Source: CALOBA01 sp942491465
GTDB taxonomy: Bacteria; Pseudomonadota; Gammaproteobacteria; Chromatiales; Chromatiaceae
NCBI GenBank assembly: GCA_942491465.1
Contig: CALOBA010000078.1
Coordinates: 51,162 to 115,161 of the forward strand
Reading direction: 5' to 3'
Length of the DNA stretch: 64,000 nucleotides
Shown: positions 25,313-34,876 of the stretch, in pieces
Layout of the letters: every line of letters starts with the position of its first letter
Position numbering within the stretch: position 1 is the stretch's first letter
The notes under the pieces: generated by a model
Told to the model about the DNA's origin: nothing
The model's input: only the letters and a program-made list of their open reading frames with translations
Database searches by the model: none
Made by a program: the position numbers and the translations under genes

Positions 25313-25654
25313 TCAACCCATCCTCGCAAGCAGCAGAGCCTGTGCGGCCCAGAGGCCGGAGGCGGTCAAGATGAAGGCCATCACGGCCAGGGCGGCGGCG
25401 CGGATGACGATGGGGCGGGCATAGTCCATGAGTACGTCGCGGAAGCCGACCCAAGCGTGGGAGAGCAGCGTCGGGATGAACAGCAGCAGGCCCAGGGAGA
25501 CGACGGGCTGAGCGACCCAGGCGCGAAACGCGGCATAGTCTGCGGGCGGTGCGACGATGAAATGCACGACCAAGTAGATGCCGAACAGGCCGATGTAGGT
25601 CGCGGTGACCCGCTGGATGACCCAGGCCTTGATGCCGGATGCGGCGCGACTCAC
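25313..25654 (-). CDS. sdhD: Succinate dehydrogenase membrane anchor SdhD
   Basis: A 113-residue protein starting at GTG (25654) whose codon overlaps the sdhC stop (GTGA). Three hydrophobic segments are visible (YIGLFGIYLVVHFIV, SLGLLLFIPTLLSHAWVG, AALAVMAFILTASGLWAAQ). The segment LLSHAWVGFRDVLMDY carries the His and Asp-Tyr region seen in SdhD anchors. With SdhC it binds heme b and quinone. Confidence 0.93.
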   Translation of the reverse strand: MSRAASGIKAWVIQRVTATYIGLFGIYLVVHFIVAPPADYAAFRAWVAQPVVSLGLLLFIPTLLSHAWVGFRDVLMDYARPIVIRAAALAVMAFILTASGLWAAQALLLARMG

Positions 25655-26025
25655 AGCAGCAGACCTCCGCCGATGATGGTCAAGGCCAGTCCTGACGACA
25701 GGACCGCCCAGGCGGTCTTGCGCGCGATCGGCCGGTCGACACCGATGCCGAGATCGATGACCAGATAGCGCAGACCGGAAAAGAAATGGTGCAGCATTGC
25801 CCAGCCGAGGATCAGCAGTCCGAGCTTGGCGACCGGATGTCCCGCGATCGCCGCCGCGGTTGCAAAGCCCTCGGGCCCTTCCAGCGCAAGCCCGAACAGC
25901 AGCGTGAAAATCGGTATGGCGAAGACCATCAGCACGCCGCTGATCCGGTGCAGGATCGAGACCACACCGGAGATCGGCAGGCGGATGCGCCACAGATCGA
26001 GGAAAACGGGGCGGGGTTGGGTCAT
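25651..26025 (-). CDS. sdhC: Succinate dehydrogenase cytochrome b556 subunit SdhC
   Basis: A 124-residue protein with the conserved start RPVFLDLWRIRLPISGVVSI, the helix-1 signature SILHRISGV, and the heme-ligand helix MLHHFFSGLRYLVID. Three transmembrane helices are evident. It is the first gene of the sdhCDABE operon. The 128-bp gap upstream separates it from the lipocalin gene on the same strand. Confidence 0.95.
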   Translation of the reverse strand: MTQPRPVFLDLWRIRLPISGVVSILHRISGVLMVFAIPIFTLLFGLALEGPEGFATAAAIAGHPVAKLGLLILGWAMLHHFFSGLRYLVIDLGIGVDRPIARKTAWAVLSSGLALTIIGGGLLL

Positions 26026-26153
26026 CGCAGCGGTGTCGAGGTTAGGTCGGACGGGCGGGTGACTTTTGTGCAGTGCAACATCCTAAAGGACACGAGCACC
26101 GGCTGGCAACCCCACGTCGGCTGATGAAGCCCGGCGCATCGGGGCGCCGGTGA

Positions 26154-26690
26154 TCAAGCGCCGATTGCAGGCTCGGGGATCGAATCCGTCCCCTGGCTGG
26201 TGCGCACGAAGCCCGCCGCGGGAAAGCCCTTGTCGGCGAATTCCTGCAGCCACTGCTTGACCTGGGGCTCCGACGGATGGGGCTCGCGCGCCAGCACCCA
26301 GCCGCGACGACGCGTCGGTTGGCCGACCAGGGCGTACTCGTAGTCGCCGCCCAGGCCGATGACCCAGTAGTCGTCCCAGAAGACGTGCACGCCGTAGAGC
26401 ATTCGGAAGCTGATCTGCAGCCGCGCATTGCTGCGGGCGTCGGCGACCCGTGCCAGGCCCTTGGCCTCACCGATGCCGCCGTTCTGATGCAGGCAGCGAT
26501 TGGTGACGTAGATCATCCCGTCGTCGCCGAGCCGATACTCGGCATAGACATCGCCAATGCAGCGTCGCTGGGTGAAATAGGGCAGTCGGGCGATCTCGTA
26601 CCAGCGCCCCATGTAGCGGCGCAGATCGAGTTCGGGAACGGTATTGGGCGCGGTCAGATAGACCCGCGGTCGCCGCAGCCCGGTCGCCAC
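26154..26690 (-). CDS. Lipocalin family protein (Blc-like)
   Basis: A 178-residue protein with the bacterial lipocalin signature DLRRYMGRWYEIARLPYFTQRRC (here residues 22-44), a YAEYRLGDDGMIYVTNRC strand pair, and the late WVLAREPHPSE segment. Family members bind fatty acids or lysophospholipids in the outer membrane. Unlike Blc, no signal peptide or lipobox is present with the GTG start at 26690. The reading frame is open for another 55 codons upstream to a TAG, but no standard start codon occurs in that stretch, so the N-terminus may have been lost or may be cytosolic. Confidence 0.8.
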   Translation of the reverse strand: MATGLRRPRVYLTAPNTVPELDLRRYMGRWYEIARLPYFTQRRCIGDVYAEYRLGDDGMIYVTNRCLHQNGGIGEAKGLARVADARSNARLQISFRMLYGVHVFWDDYWVIGLGGDYEYALVGQPTRRRGWVLAREPHPSEPQVKQWLQEFADKGFPAAGFVRTSQGTDSIPEPAIGA

Positions 26691-27035
26691 CGTGACGCGG
26701 GCGTCTTCATCGGTCCGGGCGGCGTTGCGGGCCGTTTTCGGGGCGGCGTAGATGTCTTCGCCCCAGTCGCTGTCGCGGACCGCCGCGATGTCGGTGCCTT
26801 TGCCGGCCCGAGTCCTTCTGCGGCTGCGCTGCGTGTTGATGGTGGTATCCCCTGCGGACTAAGGATCGGGATGGGGCGCCGAGACGAGGATCGCCGGCCA
26901 TTCACTCGATCAGGATGCGATGGGATCGCCTTCGATGCGAACCTGGGGCAACGATGGTTGCCGTTCGGGGGGATTCTACCCGCACAGCCGCACCCGTGCC
27001 GGACGCGATCGACGCCGCGACCAGCGCTGCGGCGC

Positions 27036-27041
27036 TATACT
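27036..27041 (+). promoter_or_regulatory. Possible -10 element upstream of DAHP synthase
   Basis: TATACT lies 33 bp before the aroG-type gene in the 384-bp gap that separates it from the lipocalin gene. No convincing -35 is found at the expected distance. The same hexamer precedes hypB, infA and cspD. I see no other feature in the gap. Confidence 0.35.
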
Positions 27042-27074
27042 GCGGCCATTACCCAGTCGAACGCTTTGAAGATC

Positions 27075-28136
27075 ATGCGCCACGAAACCGACGACCTCCG
27101 CATCAGGGACATCAAGCAGGTCATCTCGCCGAAGGAACTCCACGAACAATTCCCGATCAGCGACGCTGCCGCCGATACCGTCTATGCCGCGCGCCGGGCC
27201 GTGCAGCAGATCCTCCATGGCGGCGACGACCGGCTGCTGGTCGTCGTCGGCCCCTGCTCGGTGCACGACACCGGGGCGGCCCTGGAGTATGCCGAGCGGC
27301 TGCGGGCCGCACGCGACGCCTTGGCCGAGCAGTTGATGATCGTCATGCGCGTGTACTTCGAGAAGCCCCGCACCACCATCGGCTGGAAGGGCCTGATCAA
27401 CGACCCCAACCTCGACAACAGCTTCGAGATCAACAAGGGGCTCGGCCTCGCGCGCAAGCTGCTGTTGGACCTCAACGAGCAGGGCGTGCCCGCCGGCACG
27501 GAGTTCCTGGACCTGATCAGCCCGCAATACATCGCCGATCTGGTGGCCTGGGGGGCCATCGGCGCACGCACCACCGAGAGCCAGGGGCATCGCGAGCTCG
27601 CCTCGGGCCTGTCCTGCCCGGTCGGCTTCAAGAACGCCACCGATGGCGGCATCAAGGTGGCTATCGATGCGATCCACGCCGCGGCGCGACCACATGTGTT
27701 CATGTCCCTGACCAAGGACGGGCGCTCGGCCATCTTCAATACCACCGGCAATGAGGATGCCCACGTCATCCTGCGCGGCGGTACGCGCCCGAACTATGAC
27801 ACCGAGAGCGTCAACATCGCCGCCGAGCAGATCGTCGACGCCGGCCTGTCGGCGAAGATCATGATCGACTTCAGCCACGCCAACAGCCGCAAGAAGCCCG
27901 AGAAGCAGGTCCGTGTCTGCGAGGACGTCGCCGGACAGATCGCCCGCGGCGAAGCGCGCATCATCGGGGCCATGATCGAGAGCCACCTGGTCGGCGGCAG
28001 CCAGACCTTGACCCCGGGAGGCGGCCTGGTCTACGGCCAAAGCATTACCGATGCCTGCGTGAGCTGGCAGGATACGCTGCCGATGCTCGAGCAGCTCGCC
28101 GAGGCGAGCGCCAAACGGCGTCAGCACCGGGCCTGA
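27075..28136 (+). CDS. 3-deoxy-7-phosphoheptulonate synthase (class I, AroF/AroG/AroH type)
   Basis: The 353-residue enzyme catalyses the first shikimate-pathway step, from phosphoenolpyruvate and erythrose 4-phosphate. Class I signatures are LLVVVGPCSVHD near residue 56, MRVYFEKPRTTIGWKGLINDP, GARTTESQGHRELASGLS, and IMIDFSHANSRK near residue 265. Which aromatic amino acid inhibits it (Tyr, Phe or Trp type) cannot be told without comparison. It begins MRHETDDLRIRDIKQV, as expected for the family, and stands alone, convergent with sthA. Confidence 0.95.
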   Translation: MRHETDDLRIRDIKQVISPKELHEQFPISDAAADTVYAARRAVQQILHGGDDRLLVVVGPCSVHDTGAALEYAERLRAARDALAEQLMIVMRVYFEKPRTTIGWKGLINDPNLDNSFEINKGLGLARKLLLDLNEQGVPAGTEFLDLISPQYIADLVAWGAIGARTTESQGHRELASGLSCPVGFKNATDGGIKVAIDAIHAAARPHVFMSLTKDGRSAIFNTTGNEDAHVILRGGTRPNYDTESVNIAAEQIVDAGLSAKIMIDFSHANSRKKPEKQVRVCEDVAGQIARGEARIIGAMIESHLVGGSQTLTPGGGLVYGQSITDACVSWQDTLPMLEQLAEASAKRRQHRA

Positions 28137-28193
28137 GGGGCGGCGGGCAGCAGGTATCGCTGACCATCCGCAGCCCCTGAGCCGGTAGCGGCG

Positions 28194-29591
28194 TCAAAAC
28201 AGTCGATTCAGCCCGTTGAGCGCGGCGACCCGATAGGCCTCCGCCATGGTCGGATAGTTGAACGTGGTCTCGGCGAAATACTCGAGGGCGTTGGCCGCCC
28301 CGGGCTGGCGCATGATCGCCTGACCGATGTGGATGATCTCCGATGCCTGCTCGCCGAAGCAGTGAATGCCGAGGATGGCGTGGGTCTCGCGGTGGAACAG
28401 GATCTTCAGCATGCCGACGGTGTGGCCGGTGATCTGCGCCCGGGCGATGCTCTTGAAGTTGGCCTGGGCCACCTCGTAGGGGACCTGCGCCGCCGTCAGC
28501 TCGCGCTCGGTGCGGCCCACGGCGCTGATCTCGGGCACGGTGTAGATGCCGGCGGGGAATTCATCCACCAGCGACCAGTCGCACTGGCCGTCGGCGATAT
28601 GGGCGCCGACAAACCGGCCCTGATCGTAGCCGGAGCTGGCCAGGGCCGGCGGGCCGGCGACGTCGCCGACGGCATAGATGTGGGGCTGGTCGGTCTGGTA
28701 GCTCTTGTTCACCTCCAGCTGGCCGCGGCTGTTGGCGCTCAGGCCGAGCTGCTCCAGCCCGAGGTCGTCGGTATTGCCGCTGCGGCCGTTGGCCCAGAGC
28801 AGCAGATCGGTCTTGAGCTTCTTGCCCGAGCGGCAATGCAGCACCACGCCGTCGTCCATCGGCTCCACCTGATCGCAGCTCTCGTCGTGGCGGATGAGCA
28901 CGCCCTGCTCGCGCAGGTGGTAGCTGAGGGCGTCGGTGATCTCGTCGTCGAGGAACGACAGCAGCCGGTCGCGGGTGTTGACCAGATTCACCTTGACGTC
29001 GAGACAGGCCATGATCGACGCATATTCGCAGCCGATAACGCCGGCACCGTAGATGGTGATCGAGCGCGGCGTGTGCACCAGGCGCAGGATCGAATCGCTG
29101 TCGAGCACCCGCGGATGGCTGAAGTCCATATCCGGCGGGTGGTACGGTCGGGAGCCGGTGGCGACCACGAAGCTGTCTGCGGCGAGCAGCTCGGCGGCCC
29201 CGTCCGGGCGCAGCACCTCGATGTGGCCGGGATCGACGAACCGTGCCCGTCCGAAGACCAGATCCACCTTGTTGCGCTGGTAGTAGCGATAGCGCGTGCG
29301 TACCTGGTGGTCGATGACCCGATCGGCGGCGCGCAGCAGGTCGGGGAATTCCACGTCGACCTGATCCACCGTGTGGTGGAACAGCGGGTTGTGCCGATAG
29401 TCGGCCAGCATCTGGATGGAATGGCGCAGCGCCTTGCTCGGGATCGTGCCCCAGTGGGTGCAACCCCCGCCCACCTGGTTATGGGCCTCGATGACGGCGA
29501 TCCGCCGACCCGCCTTGGCAAGCTTCATGGCCGCGCCTTCCCCGGCCGGGCCGGTGCCGATGACGATGGTGTCGAAGGAGCGTAGGGCCAT
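28194..29591 (-). CDS. sthA: Soluble pyridine nucleotide transhydrogenase SthA
   Basis: The 465-residue flavoprotein has the FAD fold DTIVIGTGPAGEGAAMKLAK, and GGGCTHWGTIPSKALRH where the redox-active Cys pair of lipoamide dehydrogenases is reduced to one Cys, the hallmark of SthA. The NAD fold GAGVIGCEYASI and a C-terminal dimerisation domain (GIHCFGEQASEIIHIGQAIM) follow. It re-oxidises NADPH with NAD+. The ATG at 29591 directly precedes the FAD fold. Confidence 0.96.
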   Translation of the reverse strand: MALRSFDTIVIGTGPAGEGAAMKLAKAGRRIAVIEAHNQVGGGCTHWGTIPSKALRHSIQMLADYRHNPLFHHTVDQVDVEFPDLLRAADRVIDHQVRTRYRYYQRNKVDLVFGRARFVDPGHIEVLRPDGAAELLAADSFVVATGSRPYHPPDMDFSHPRVLDSDSILRLVHTPRSITIYGAGVIGCEYASIMACLDVKVNLVNTRDRLLSFLDDEITDALSYHLREQGVLIRHDESCDQVEPMDDGVVLHCRSGKKLKTDLLLWANGRSGNTDDLGLEQLGLSANSRGQLEVNKSYQTDQPHIYAVGDVAGPPALASSGYDQGRFVGAHIADGQCDWSLVDEFPAGIYTVPEISAVGRTERELTAAQVPYEVAQANFKSIARAQITGHTVGMLKILFHRETHAILGIHCFGEQASEIIHIGQAIMRQPGAANALEYFAETTFNYPTMAEAYRVAALNGLNRLF

Positions 29592-29697
29592 AGTGGTACT
29601 GCCTGGAGCTGAGTGGGGGGTTGTCAAAAGCGCCTTGGTGCTGATCGGTCGGCGCGCCGGGGTGCATGGACCAGGGCTCCGGCAGAGGCCGAGCGCA

Positions 29698-31338
29698 TCA
29701 TGCCGCGGATTCTACACCGCCGCCGCTGCGCGGCCCTTCGGCATCCGCCGTTGCGGGCTCGACGGCCGGCTCTGCCCCTCCGGCCTGCCCTGCGGGCGGG
29801 GCTCCCCAGCCGCCGCCCCCCGGGGTCTCGATGGTCAGCCGGTCGCCGGGGGCCAGATCCACGGCCACCTTGCCCGGCAGCTCCCGACCATTCACCGCCT
29901 GCCGCCCCGGCAGGCCGTCTGCCCCGCCCGCAAGCCCCCAGGGCGCATGCCGGCGGCGCTCGCCGATCAGGGTCGCCTGCGCCGGTGCCAGCAGCTGCAG
30001 CTCACGCACCAGTCCGTCGCCGCCGCGGCGCCGGCCGGCGCCGCCCGAGCCGCGACGCAGCCCATAGCGGCGCACCCGGACCGGGTAGCGCGACTCGATG
30101 ACCTCGATCGGCGTGTTCAGCGTATTGGTCATGTGCGTCTGCACGCCGTCGAGCCCGCCGCCGTCGCGCCCGGCGCCCATGCCGCCACCGATGGTCTCGT
30201 AGTAGTCCCAGCTCGCGCCGCTGCGGGTGCTGCCCATGGCCAGGTTGTTCATGCTGCCGTGACTTGCCGCCGGCACGCGTCCGGGGATCGCCTGGGCGAG
30301 CGCCCCGAGCACCACGTCGACGATGCGCGTGCTGGTCTCGACGTTGCCCGCGGCCACCGCCGCCGGGCGCCGGGCGTTGACCAACGAGCCGGCGGTTGCC
30401 CGCAACCGCAACGCCCGCAGGGTACCGGCGCAGGCCGGCGTCTGCGGCGGCATCAGGCAGCGGAAGCAGTAGAAGACCGCCGCCGCGGCCACCGCCAGGG
30501 GGCAATTGACGTTGCCGGCGGTCTGCGCGACGGTACCGGTGAAATCGAGCTCGATATCGCCCTGGTCGACGCGCATGGTCACGCGGATGTACAGGTCCTG
30601 GTTGCCCTGTCCATCGTCGTCCAGCCGGTCCTCGAACCGATAGCAGCCGTCCGGGATCTCCGCCAGCGCGGCCCGCGCCAGCCGCTCGCCGTAGTCGTTC
30701 AGGGCATCGAGGGCGGTCGTGAACGGCCGATCAAGCGACGCGATCAGGTGGCACAGGCGCTCGCGCCCGGCGCGATTGGCGCTGATCTGGGCGAAGAAGT
30801 CGCCGGTGGCGTCCCGCGGGCTGCGGGTCTGATCGACGATCTCGGCCAGCGCGGTCTCATCGAGCGCGCCGCCGCGCAGCAGCAACCGCGGCGGGATGAC
30901 CACGCCCTCCTCGGCCAGGTCGCGCGAGATCGGCATGGAGCCCGGTGAACTCGCGCCGATATCGGCATGGTGTGCGCGGTTGACGACGAATGCCCCCGGC
31001 CGCCCTCGGTCCGCTCCGGGCGCAAACACCGGTGCCACCAGGGTCACGTCCGGCAGGTGCGTGCCGCCCAGAAACGGATCGTTGACGATGAGCATGTCCC
31101 CATCGTTCCAGTCGCGGCCGGCGACCAGGTCCGCCATGGCGTAGGCCATGCTGCCCAAGTGCACCGGGATGTGGGCGGCCTGGGCGCAGAGCCCGCCGTC
31201 GGCGTCAAACACCGCACAGGAGAAGTCCAGGCGATCGCGAATGTTCGGCGAGAACGCGGTATTGCGCAGCACGGCGCCCATCTCATCGCAGATGGCCGCA
31301 AGGCGACTGGCGAACAGGCCGAGCTCGATTGGGTTCAT
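29698..31338 (-). CDS. Hydantoinase B / 5-oxoprolinase family protein
   Basis: A 546-residue protein of the HyuB family. Evidence: the N-terminal MNPIELGLFASRLAAICDEM, LDFSCAVFDADGGL, the metal/substrate region DMLIVNDPFLGGTHLPDVT, and GNVNCPLAVAAAAVFYCF. The Gly-rich C-terminus includes LTIETPGGGGWG. HyuB normally works with HyuA to hydrolyse 5-membered cyclic amides (hydantoins, 5-oxoproline) with ATP. No hyuA lies next to it, so the partner is elsewhere or lost. A pyroglutamate-forming cyclotransferase is encoded in the same window (2435-3337), but a functional link is only speculation. Confidence 0.88.
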   Translation of the reverse strand: MNPIELGLFASRLAAICDEMGAVLRNTAFSPNIRDRLDFSCAVFDADGGLCAQAAHIPVHLGSMAYAMADLVAGRDWNDGDMLIVNDPFLGGTHLPDVTLVAPVFAPGADRGRPGAFVVNRAHHADIGASSPGSMPISRDLAEEGVVIPPRLLLRGGALDETALAEIVDQTRSPRDATGDFFAQISANRAGRERLCHLIASLDRPFTTALDALNDYGERLARAALAEIPDGCYRFEDRLDDDGQGNQDLYIRVTMRVDQGDIELDFTGTVAQTAGNVNCPLAVAAAAVFYCFRCLMPPQTPACAGTLRALRLRATAGSLVNARRPAAVAAGNVETSTRIVDVVLGALAQAIPGRVPAASHGSMNNLAMGSTRSGASWDYYETIGGGMGAGRDGGGLDGVQTHMTNTLNTPIEVIESRYPVRVRRYGLRRGSGGAGRRRGGDGLVRELQLLAPAQATLIGERRRHAPWGLAGGADGLPGRQAVNGRELPGKVAVDLAPGDRLTIETPGGGGWGAPPAGQAGGAEPAVEPATADAEGPRSGGGVESAA

Positions 31339-31441
31339 CTTTTTTTAGGTTGGCAGTGAAAACGGGGCGGGGCGGGCTCGTCCATTGAGTCAGCCCCGGG
31401 GGCATGCTGGCGCCACCATGACCCACTCCGTGGAGGAGACG

Positions 31442-31729
31442 ATGGATGCTGCTGCGAATCTGATGGTGCTGATGTTGTTCCTGTCCGGGCTTTATACCTT
31501 GCTCGGGATGCTGACGGCGATCGCCGGTCGCCTGATCGGGCTGGATGCGGGCGGCCGACGGCGCCCGCGCTTGCGGATGGCCGTGCCGAATGCACAGCGG
31601 CGCGGTCGCCGGCGGCGGTTGGCTGCCGCTAGTCGAGCGTTGCAGATGCGGGCCTGGGTTGCCGTGGGTCGGCAGCGCCGTGCTGCACCAAGTCGCCGAG
31701 CACGCGCCCGGCAAGGGCCTCGCCGCTGA
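31442..31729 (+). CDS. Possible small membrane protein, unknown function
   Basis: A 95-codon frame starting at ATG behind a GGAGGAG ribosome-binding site. The first 30 residues (NLMVLMLFLSGLYTLLGMLT) predict one transmembrane helix, then the chain is strongly Arg-rich. Its 3' third overlaps the end of the convergent photolyase-fusion gene by about 100 bp, where codon choice is dictated by the other strand. I do not recognise it. The helix and ribosome-binding site argue for a gene, the overlap against. Confidence 0.35.
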   Translation: MDAAANLMVLMLFLSGLYTLLGMLTAIAGRLIGLDAGGRRRPRLRMAVPNAQRRGRRRRLAAASRALQMRAWVAVGRQRRAAPSRRARARQGPRR

Positions 31730-34097
31730 GCCACGCCGCCTCCACCCGGGCGCCGAGGCACCAGTCGCCGCAGGCGCCGATGCCGAGTGCGTCGTCCCAC
31801 AGGCAGCCGACCTCCAGGGGCTGCACCGGGTGGGCGTAGCGCCAGCGCTGCACCCCGGACCACCGTATCAGCGGCATGGACTGGTTGCACAGCTTCGACA
31901 GCGCAACCAGCAGCGCGCCCTCGATCGCATCGGCGGCGTCGTCGAGATGGGCGCGACTCCAGTCCGGGCTGGCGATGGCTACCCAGGTCTGCCCGCGACG
32001 CCCCGGCTTGCTGGCGTTGTTGGCGACCCACCGCAACGGGTCGGCATTGCTGAACAGGCCGTCGTAGGACAGCGGCAACGGGCGCTCCAGCTGCAGCATC
32101 AGCGACCAGGCCGAGGCAAAGGGCACCGCATCGGCGCGCCGGGCCAGGTCCGGTGCCACCGGTGTGAGCAGCGCGGCGGCCTGCGGCGCAGGCACGGCGA
32201 GCAGGACGCGGTCAAACAGCCCCAGGTCCCGGCCGCTGTGGTCACGCAGCCGCCAGCCGCCCGGCTCGCGTTGCGGCGGGGCGATGCGACAATCGAGCCG
32301 CAGATCCAGCCCGGCCGCGAGCCCCCTGGCGAGTCCGCTCATCCCCGGCAGACCCACCCAGCGCTGGTCGCCGTCCCCGCCGGAGCTGAAGCCCTGGCCG
32401 TCCCAGACGCCGAGCCGACCCGACCAGGGGGCCACGAGTCCGCGCTCGGCCCAGGCACGCACGCGGCGCACAAAGCGTGGATCGCGGGCGGTGAAGTACT
32501 GGGCGCCGTGATCAAGCCCGATCGCCGCGTCGCCGTCGGGGCCGATGCGACGGGTCGCTGCACGACCGCCGAGGCCGCGGGACTTCTCGAACAGCACCAG
32601 GTCGTGACCCTGATCGTGCAGCGTGCGCGCCGCACCGATCCCGGCCAGCCCGGCACCGATGACGGCCACCCGCAGCCGCGGCCCGCTCGGGGACTGCACC
32701 CGGCGGGCATAGTGCGCCATATCGAGCCGGCGCACATGGGCCGCGGTGTCGCGCTCGCGCACGCGCCCGGTGATCGGTCGCTCCGGGCTGAAGGGCCGAT
32801 CGAACAGGCCCAGCGCCCAGAGCAGGCCGCCGTAGGAGTTCGGGTCGGAGCCGTCGAGGGCGTGGCGGTGGTTGAGGTCGATCAGCGCGGCGAGGGCCGC
32901 GCTCGGGCTCGCGCTCCAGCGCAGGCTCTGCTTGGCCCAGGTCATGCGCAGGTTGTTGTGCAGCTCGCCATGGATCAGCAGCGAGCGCTGGGCCAGGTCC
33001 CAGAGCCGGTCGCCGCTGTGACCGCGCGCCAACGACTCGGCATCGATGAGCGCCGGGCGCGGATCATCGGCATGGGCAAGCAGCGTCTCGCGGGCCCAGG
33101 CCGGCAGCGCCTCCAGCGACTCCGGCTCGGGTGTGTGGAGCGCGAAGTTGTGCGCCAGCTCGCGCCAGATCAACAGCTCATCCAGCAGCTTTTCGGCGCC
33201 TTCGCCGCCGATGCCGGCGGCCTCGCGGGCGATGCGAAACGGCGACACCTGCCCGTGGTGGAGATAGGGCGACAGTCGGCTGACGCCGCGGGGCCAGTCC
33301 ACGGCGGCATCGTTGCGCAGCCGATGGTAGCTCGCCAACCCCTCGCGCTTGAACGCCTCCCAGCGCGCATAGCCGGCCCGGGAGCCGCCGCGGGTGTGTG
33401 CCACCGGGCCTAGGCTGTGGTCGATGGCGCAGCCGGCGCAGAGCGCGGCCGGATCAACGCCAGCGAGATCCACCGGGGTGAACGGCAGCGGGCCGTCCCA
33501 GGTCTCGGGGGTCAGGTCCAGCGTCGGCCAGGGTCTGGGCACCCGCTCGGCATAGGCGCGCTGATTGTGCCGGCGCAGCTCGAAGGCGCGCTCGAAGCGC
33601 CGCGGTTGTGCGCGCATCGGCACGACGCAGGCACAGTCCACCAACCATAGCGGGGCGTCGATGCGCGCCGCCAGCCGATCCGCCCAGCGCGGAAACGGCG
33701 GCGCCGGAAATGCCTCGCCCACCACCAGCGCCGCTCGGGCGGCCAGCGCCGGCAGCGGCGACGGCGCCGCCGGATCTGCCGGCACATGCAGCACCGCCCG
33801 CAACCCGGCCTGCGCCATCTCGGCATGGGCATCGCGAGCGCCTTCGACAATGAACCAGTGGTGGCGATCGGCATTGAACCGATGGCGGCCGGCCAAACCT
33901 TGATAGATCAGCAGCGGCAGGCCGAGTTGCTGCGCCGCCAAGCAGGCCACGTCCAGCGCCGGATTCTCGTGCCCGCGCACGGCATGATGCATCCAGTACA
34001 GCACCAGCGCGCCGCCGGTGCTGGGTGGACGGTCCGACAGGGGGTGAATGCGCTCGCGCAGATGCTCGGGAAATGTCTTGGGGGTGACAGCGCTCAT
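31629..34097 (-). CDS. Fusion of class II-type DNA photolyase and renalase-like FAD oxidoreductase
   Basis: An 822-residue protein made of two flavoenzyme modules. Residues about 25-460 resemble class II CPD photolyase: N-terminal ALVLYWMHHAVRGHENPALD, then DELLIWRELAHNFALHTPE, LEALPAWARETLLAHADDPR, ELHNNLRMTWAKQSLRW and DGSDPNSYGGLLWALG. From about residue 472 a new Rossmann fold begins (VAVIGAGLAGIGAARTLHD, FEKSRGLGGRAATRR) and runs to the end with GACGDWCLGARVEAAWLSG, typical of renalase-like NAD(P)/FAD amine-oxidase-fold proteins. No stop or frameshift separates the modules. The photolyase half should repair UV cyclobutane dimers; the role of the second half is unknown, possibly flavin reduction. 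The ATG at 34097 is preferred over an upstream start that adds 27 unlike residues. Confidence 0.85.
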   Translation of the reverse strand: MSAVTPKTFPEHLRERIHPLSDRPPSTGGALVLYWMHHAVRGHENPALDVACLAAQQLGLPLLIYQGLAGRHRFNADRHHWFIVEGARDAHAEMAQAGLRAVLHVPADPAAPSPLPALAARAALVVGEAFPAPPFPRWADRLAARIDAPLWLVDCACVVPMRAQPRRFERAFELRRHNQRAYAERVPRPWPTLDLTPETWDGPLPFTPVDLAGVDPAALCAGCAIDHSLGPVAHTRGGSRAGYARWEAFKREGLASYHRLRNDAAVDWPRGVSRLSPYLHHGQVSPFRIAREAAGIGGEGAEKLLDELLIWRELAHNFALHTPEPESLEALPAWARETLLAHADDPRPALIDAESLARGHSGDRLWDLAQRSLLIHGELHNNLRMTWAKQSLRWSASPSAALAALIDLNHRHALDGSDPNSYGGLLWALGLFDRPFSPERPITGRVRERDTAAHVRRLDMAHYARRVQSPSGPRLRVAVIGAGLAGIGAARTLHDQGHDLVLFEKSRGLGGRAATRRIGPDGDAAIGLDHGAQYFTARDPRFVRRVRAWAERGLVAPWSGRLGVWDGQGFSSGGDGDQRWVGLPGMSGLARGLAAGLDLRLDCRIAPPQREPGGWRLRDHSGRDLGLFDRVLLAVPAPQAAALLTPVAPDLARRADAVPFASAWSLMLQLERPLPLSYDGLFSNADPLRWVANNASKPGRRGQTWVAIASPDWSRAHLDDAADAIEGALLVALSKLCNQSMPLIRWSGVQRWRYAHPVQPLEVGCLWDDALGIGACGDWCLGARVEAAWLSGEALAGRVLGDLVQHGAADPRQPRPASATLD

Positions 34098-34321
34098 CAC
34101 GACTCCGGGTAGGGCGAGGCGGCGTGGCCCGCTCGATTGTTCTTTGCCAAGTTGGGGTGTTCCCAGGGTTTTCAGCACGGCGCGCGGCGGTCCTGGTCGC
34201 CGCCGCCGGGCGCTGGAAAAATCCCATCAGCTGGCTATACTCGACCGTCCTACCCCGAGATCGCCGCGGCCCGCGGTATCGCCTACCTCAAGCTTCTTCA
34301 CCCTTTTCGGAGGTCCCGTCC

Positions 34322-34666
34322 ATGGCCGACACGCGTCCCGGACCGATCCAGCTCAAGACCGACGCCATCGCGCTCAAGCACAAGCTCAAGCGTTTCATCA
34401 CCTCCTTGCTGCCCATCGACGACGGTCGGCAGGGCGAGTGCAATCGCTGCGGTGCGTGCTGCAGGCTGCCCTATCCGTGCCCGTTTCTGCGCTACGACGC
34501 CGAAGGCCTGAGCACCTGCTCGGTCTACTTCGCCCGACCGCCGAGCTGCCGCAAGTATCCGCGCACGGCCGACGAGAACGTCACGCCCGAGTCCTGCGGC
34601 TACTACTTCGTCGACGTGGCCAGCATCGGCGGACGGCGCGCCGTCGCCCACGCCCGCGAGGGCTGA
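34322..34666 (+). CDS. CxxCxxCC-type zinc/iron-chelating domain protein (YkgJ-like)
   Basis: A 114-residue protein with GECNRCGACCRLPYPCPFL, the CxxCxxCC signature of the YkgJ/Fe-S-like cluster family, plus further cysteines in LSTCSVYFARPPSCRKYP and ESCGYY. Proteins of this family are thought to bind Zn or an Fe-S cluster; the activity is unknown. It is divergent from the photolyase fusion. A TATACT hexamer at 34236-34241 could serve as its -10 element. Confidence 0.8.
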   Translation: MADTRPGPIQLKTDAIALKHKLKRFITSLLPIDDGRQGECNRCGACCRLPYPCPFLRYDAEGLSTCSVYFARPPSCRKYPRTADENVTPESCGYYFVDVASIGGRRAVAHAREG

Positions 34667-34876
34667 ACGCAATCGAGTCCGGGCACGATCTCGATGTGTG
34701 CAACGGGCTTGAGACGTTGTTTTTCGCCCGGATCAGGCTCGGCGCTGCAAGGGCCTTCGCGTCCGCCGTCGTCGGCCAGCGCGGCGCCACCGTGGCCGCG
34801 ACCCGGCTTTCGCGCTGATTGGGCGCTTTGATGGCGCCACGCAGGCCCCGGTCGGGTTTCTCGGTTGCGCTGCGAG

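Noticed and set aside
31442..31729. Treating the small Arg-rich frame as a confident gene
   Set aside because: Its last third overlaps a well-supported gene on the other strand, so it is kept only as a low-confidence entry.
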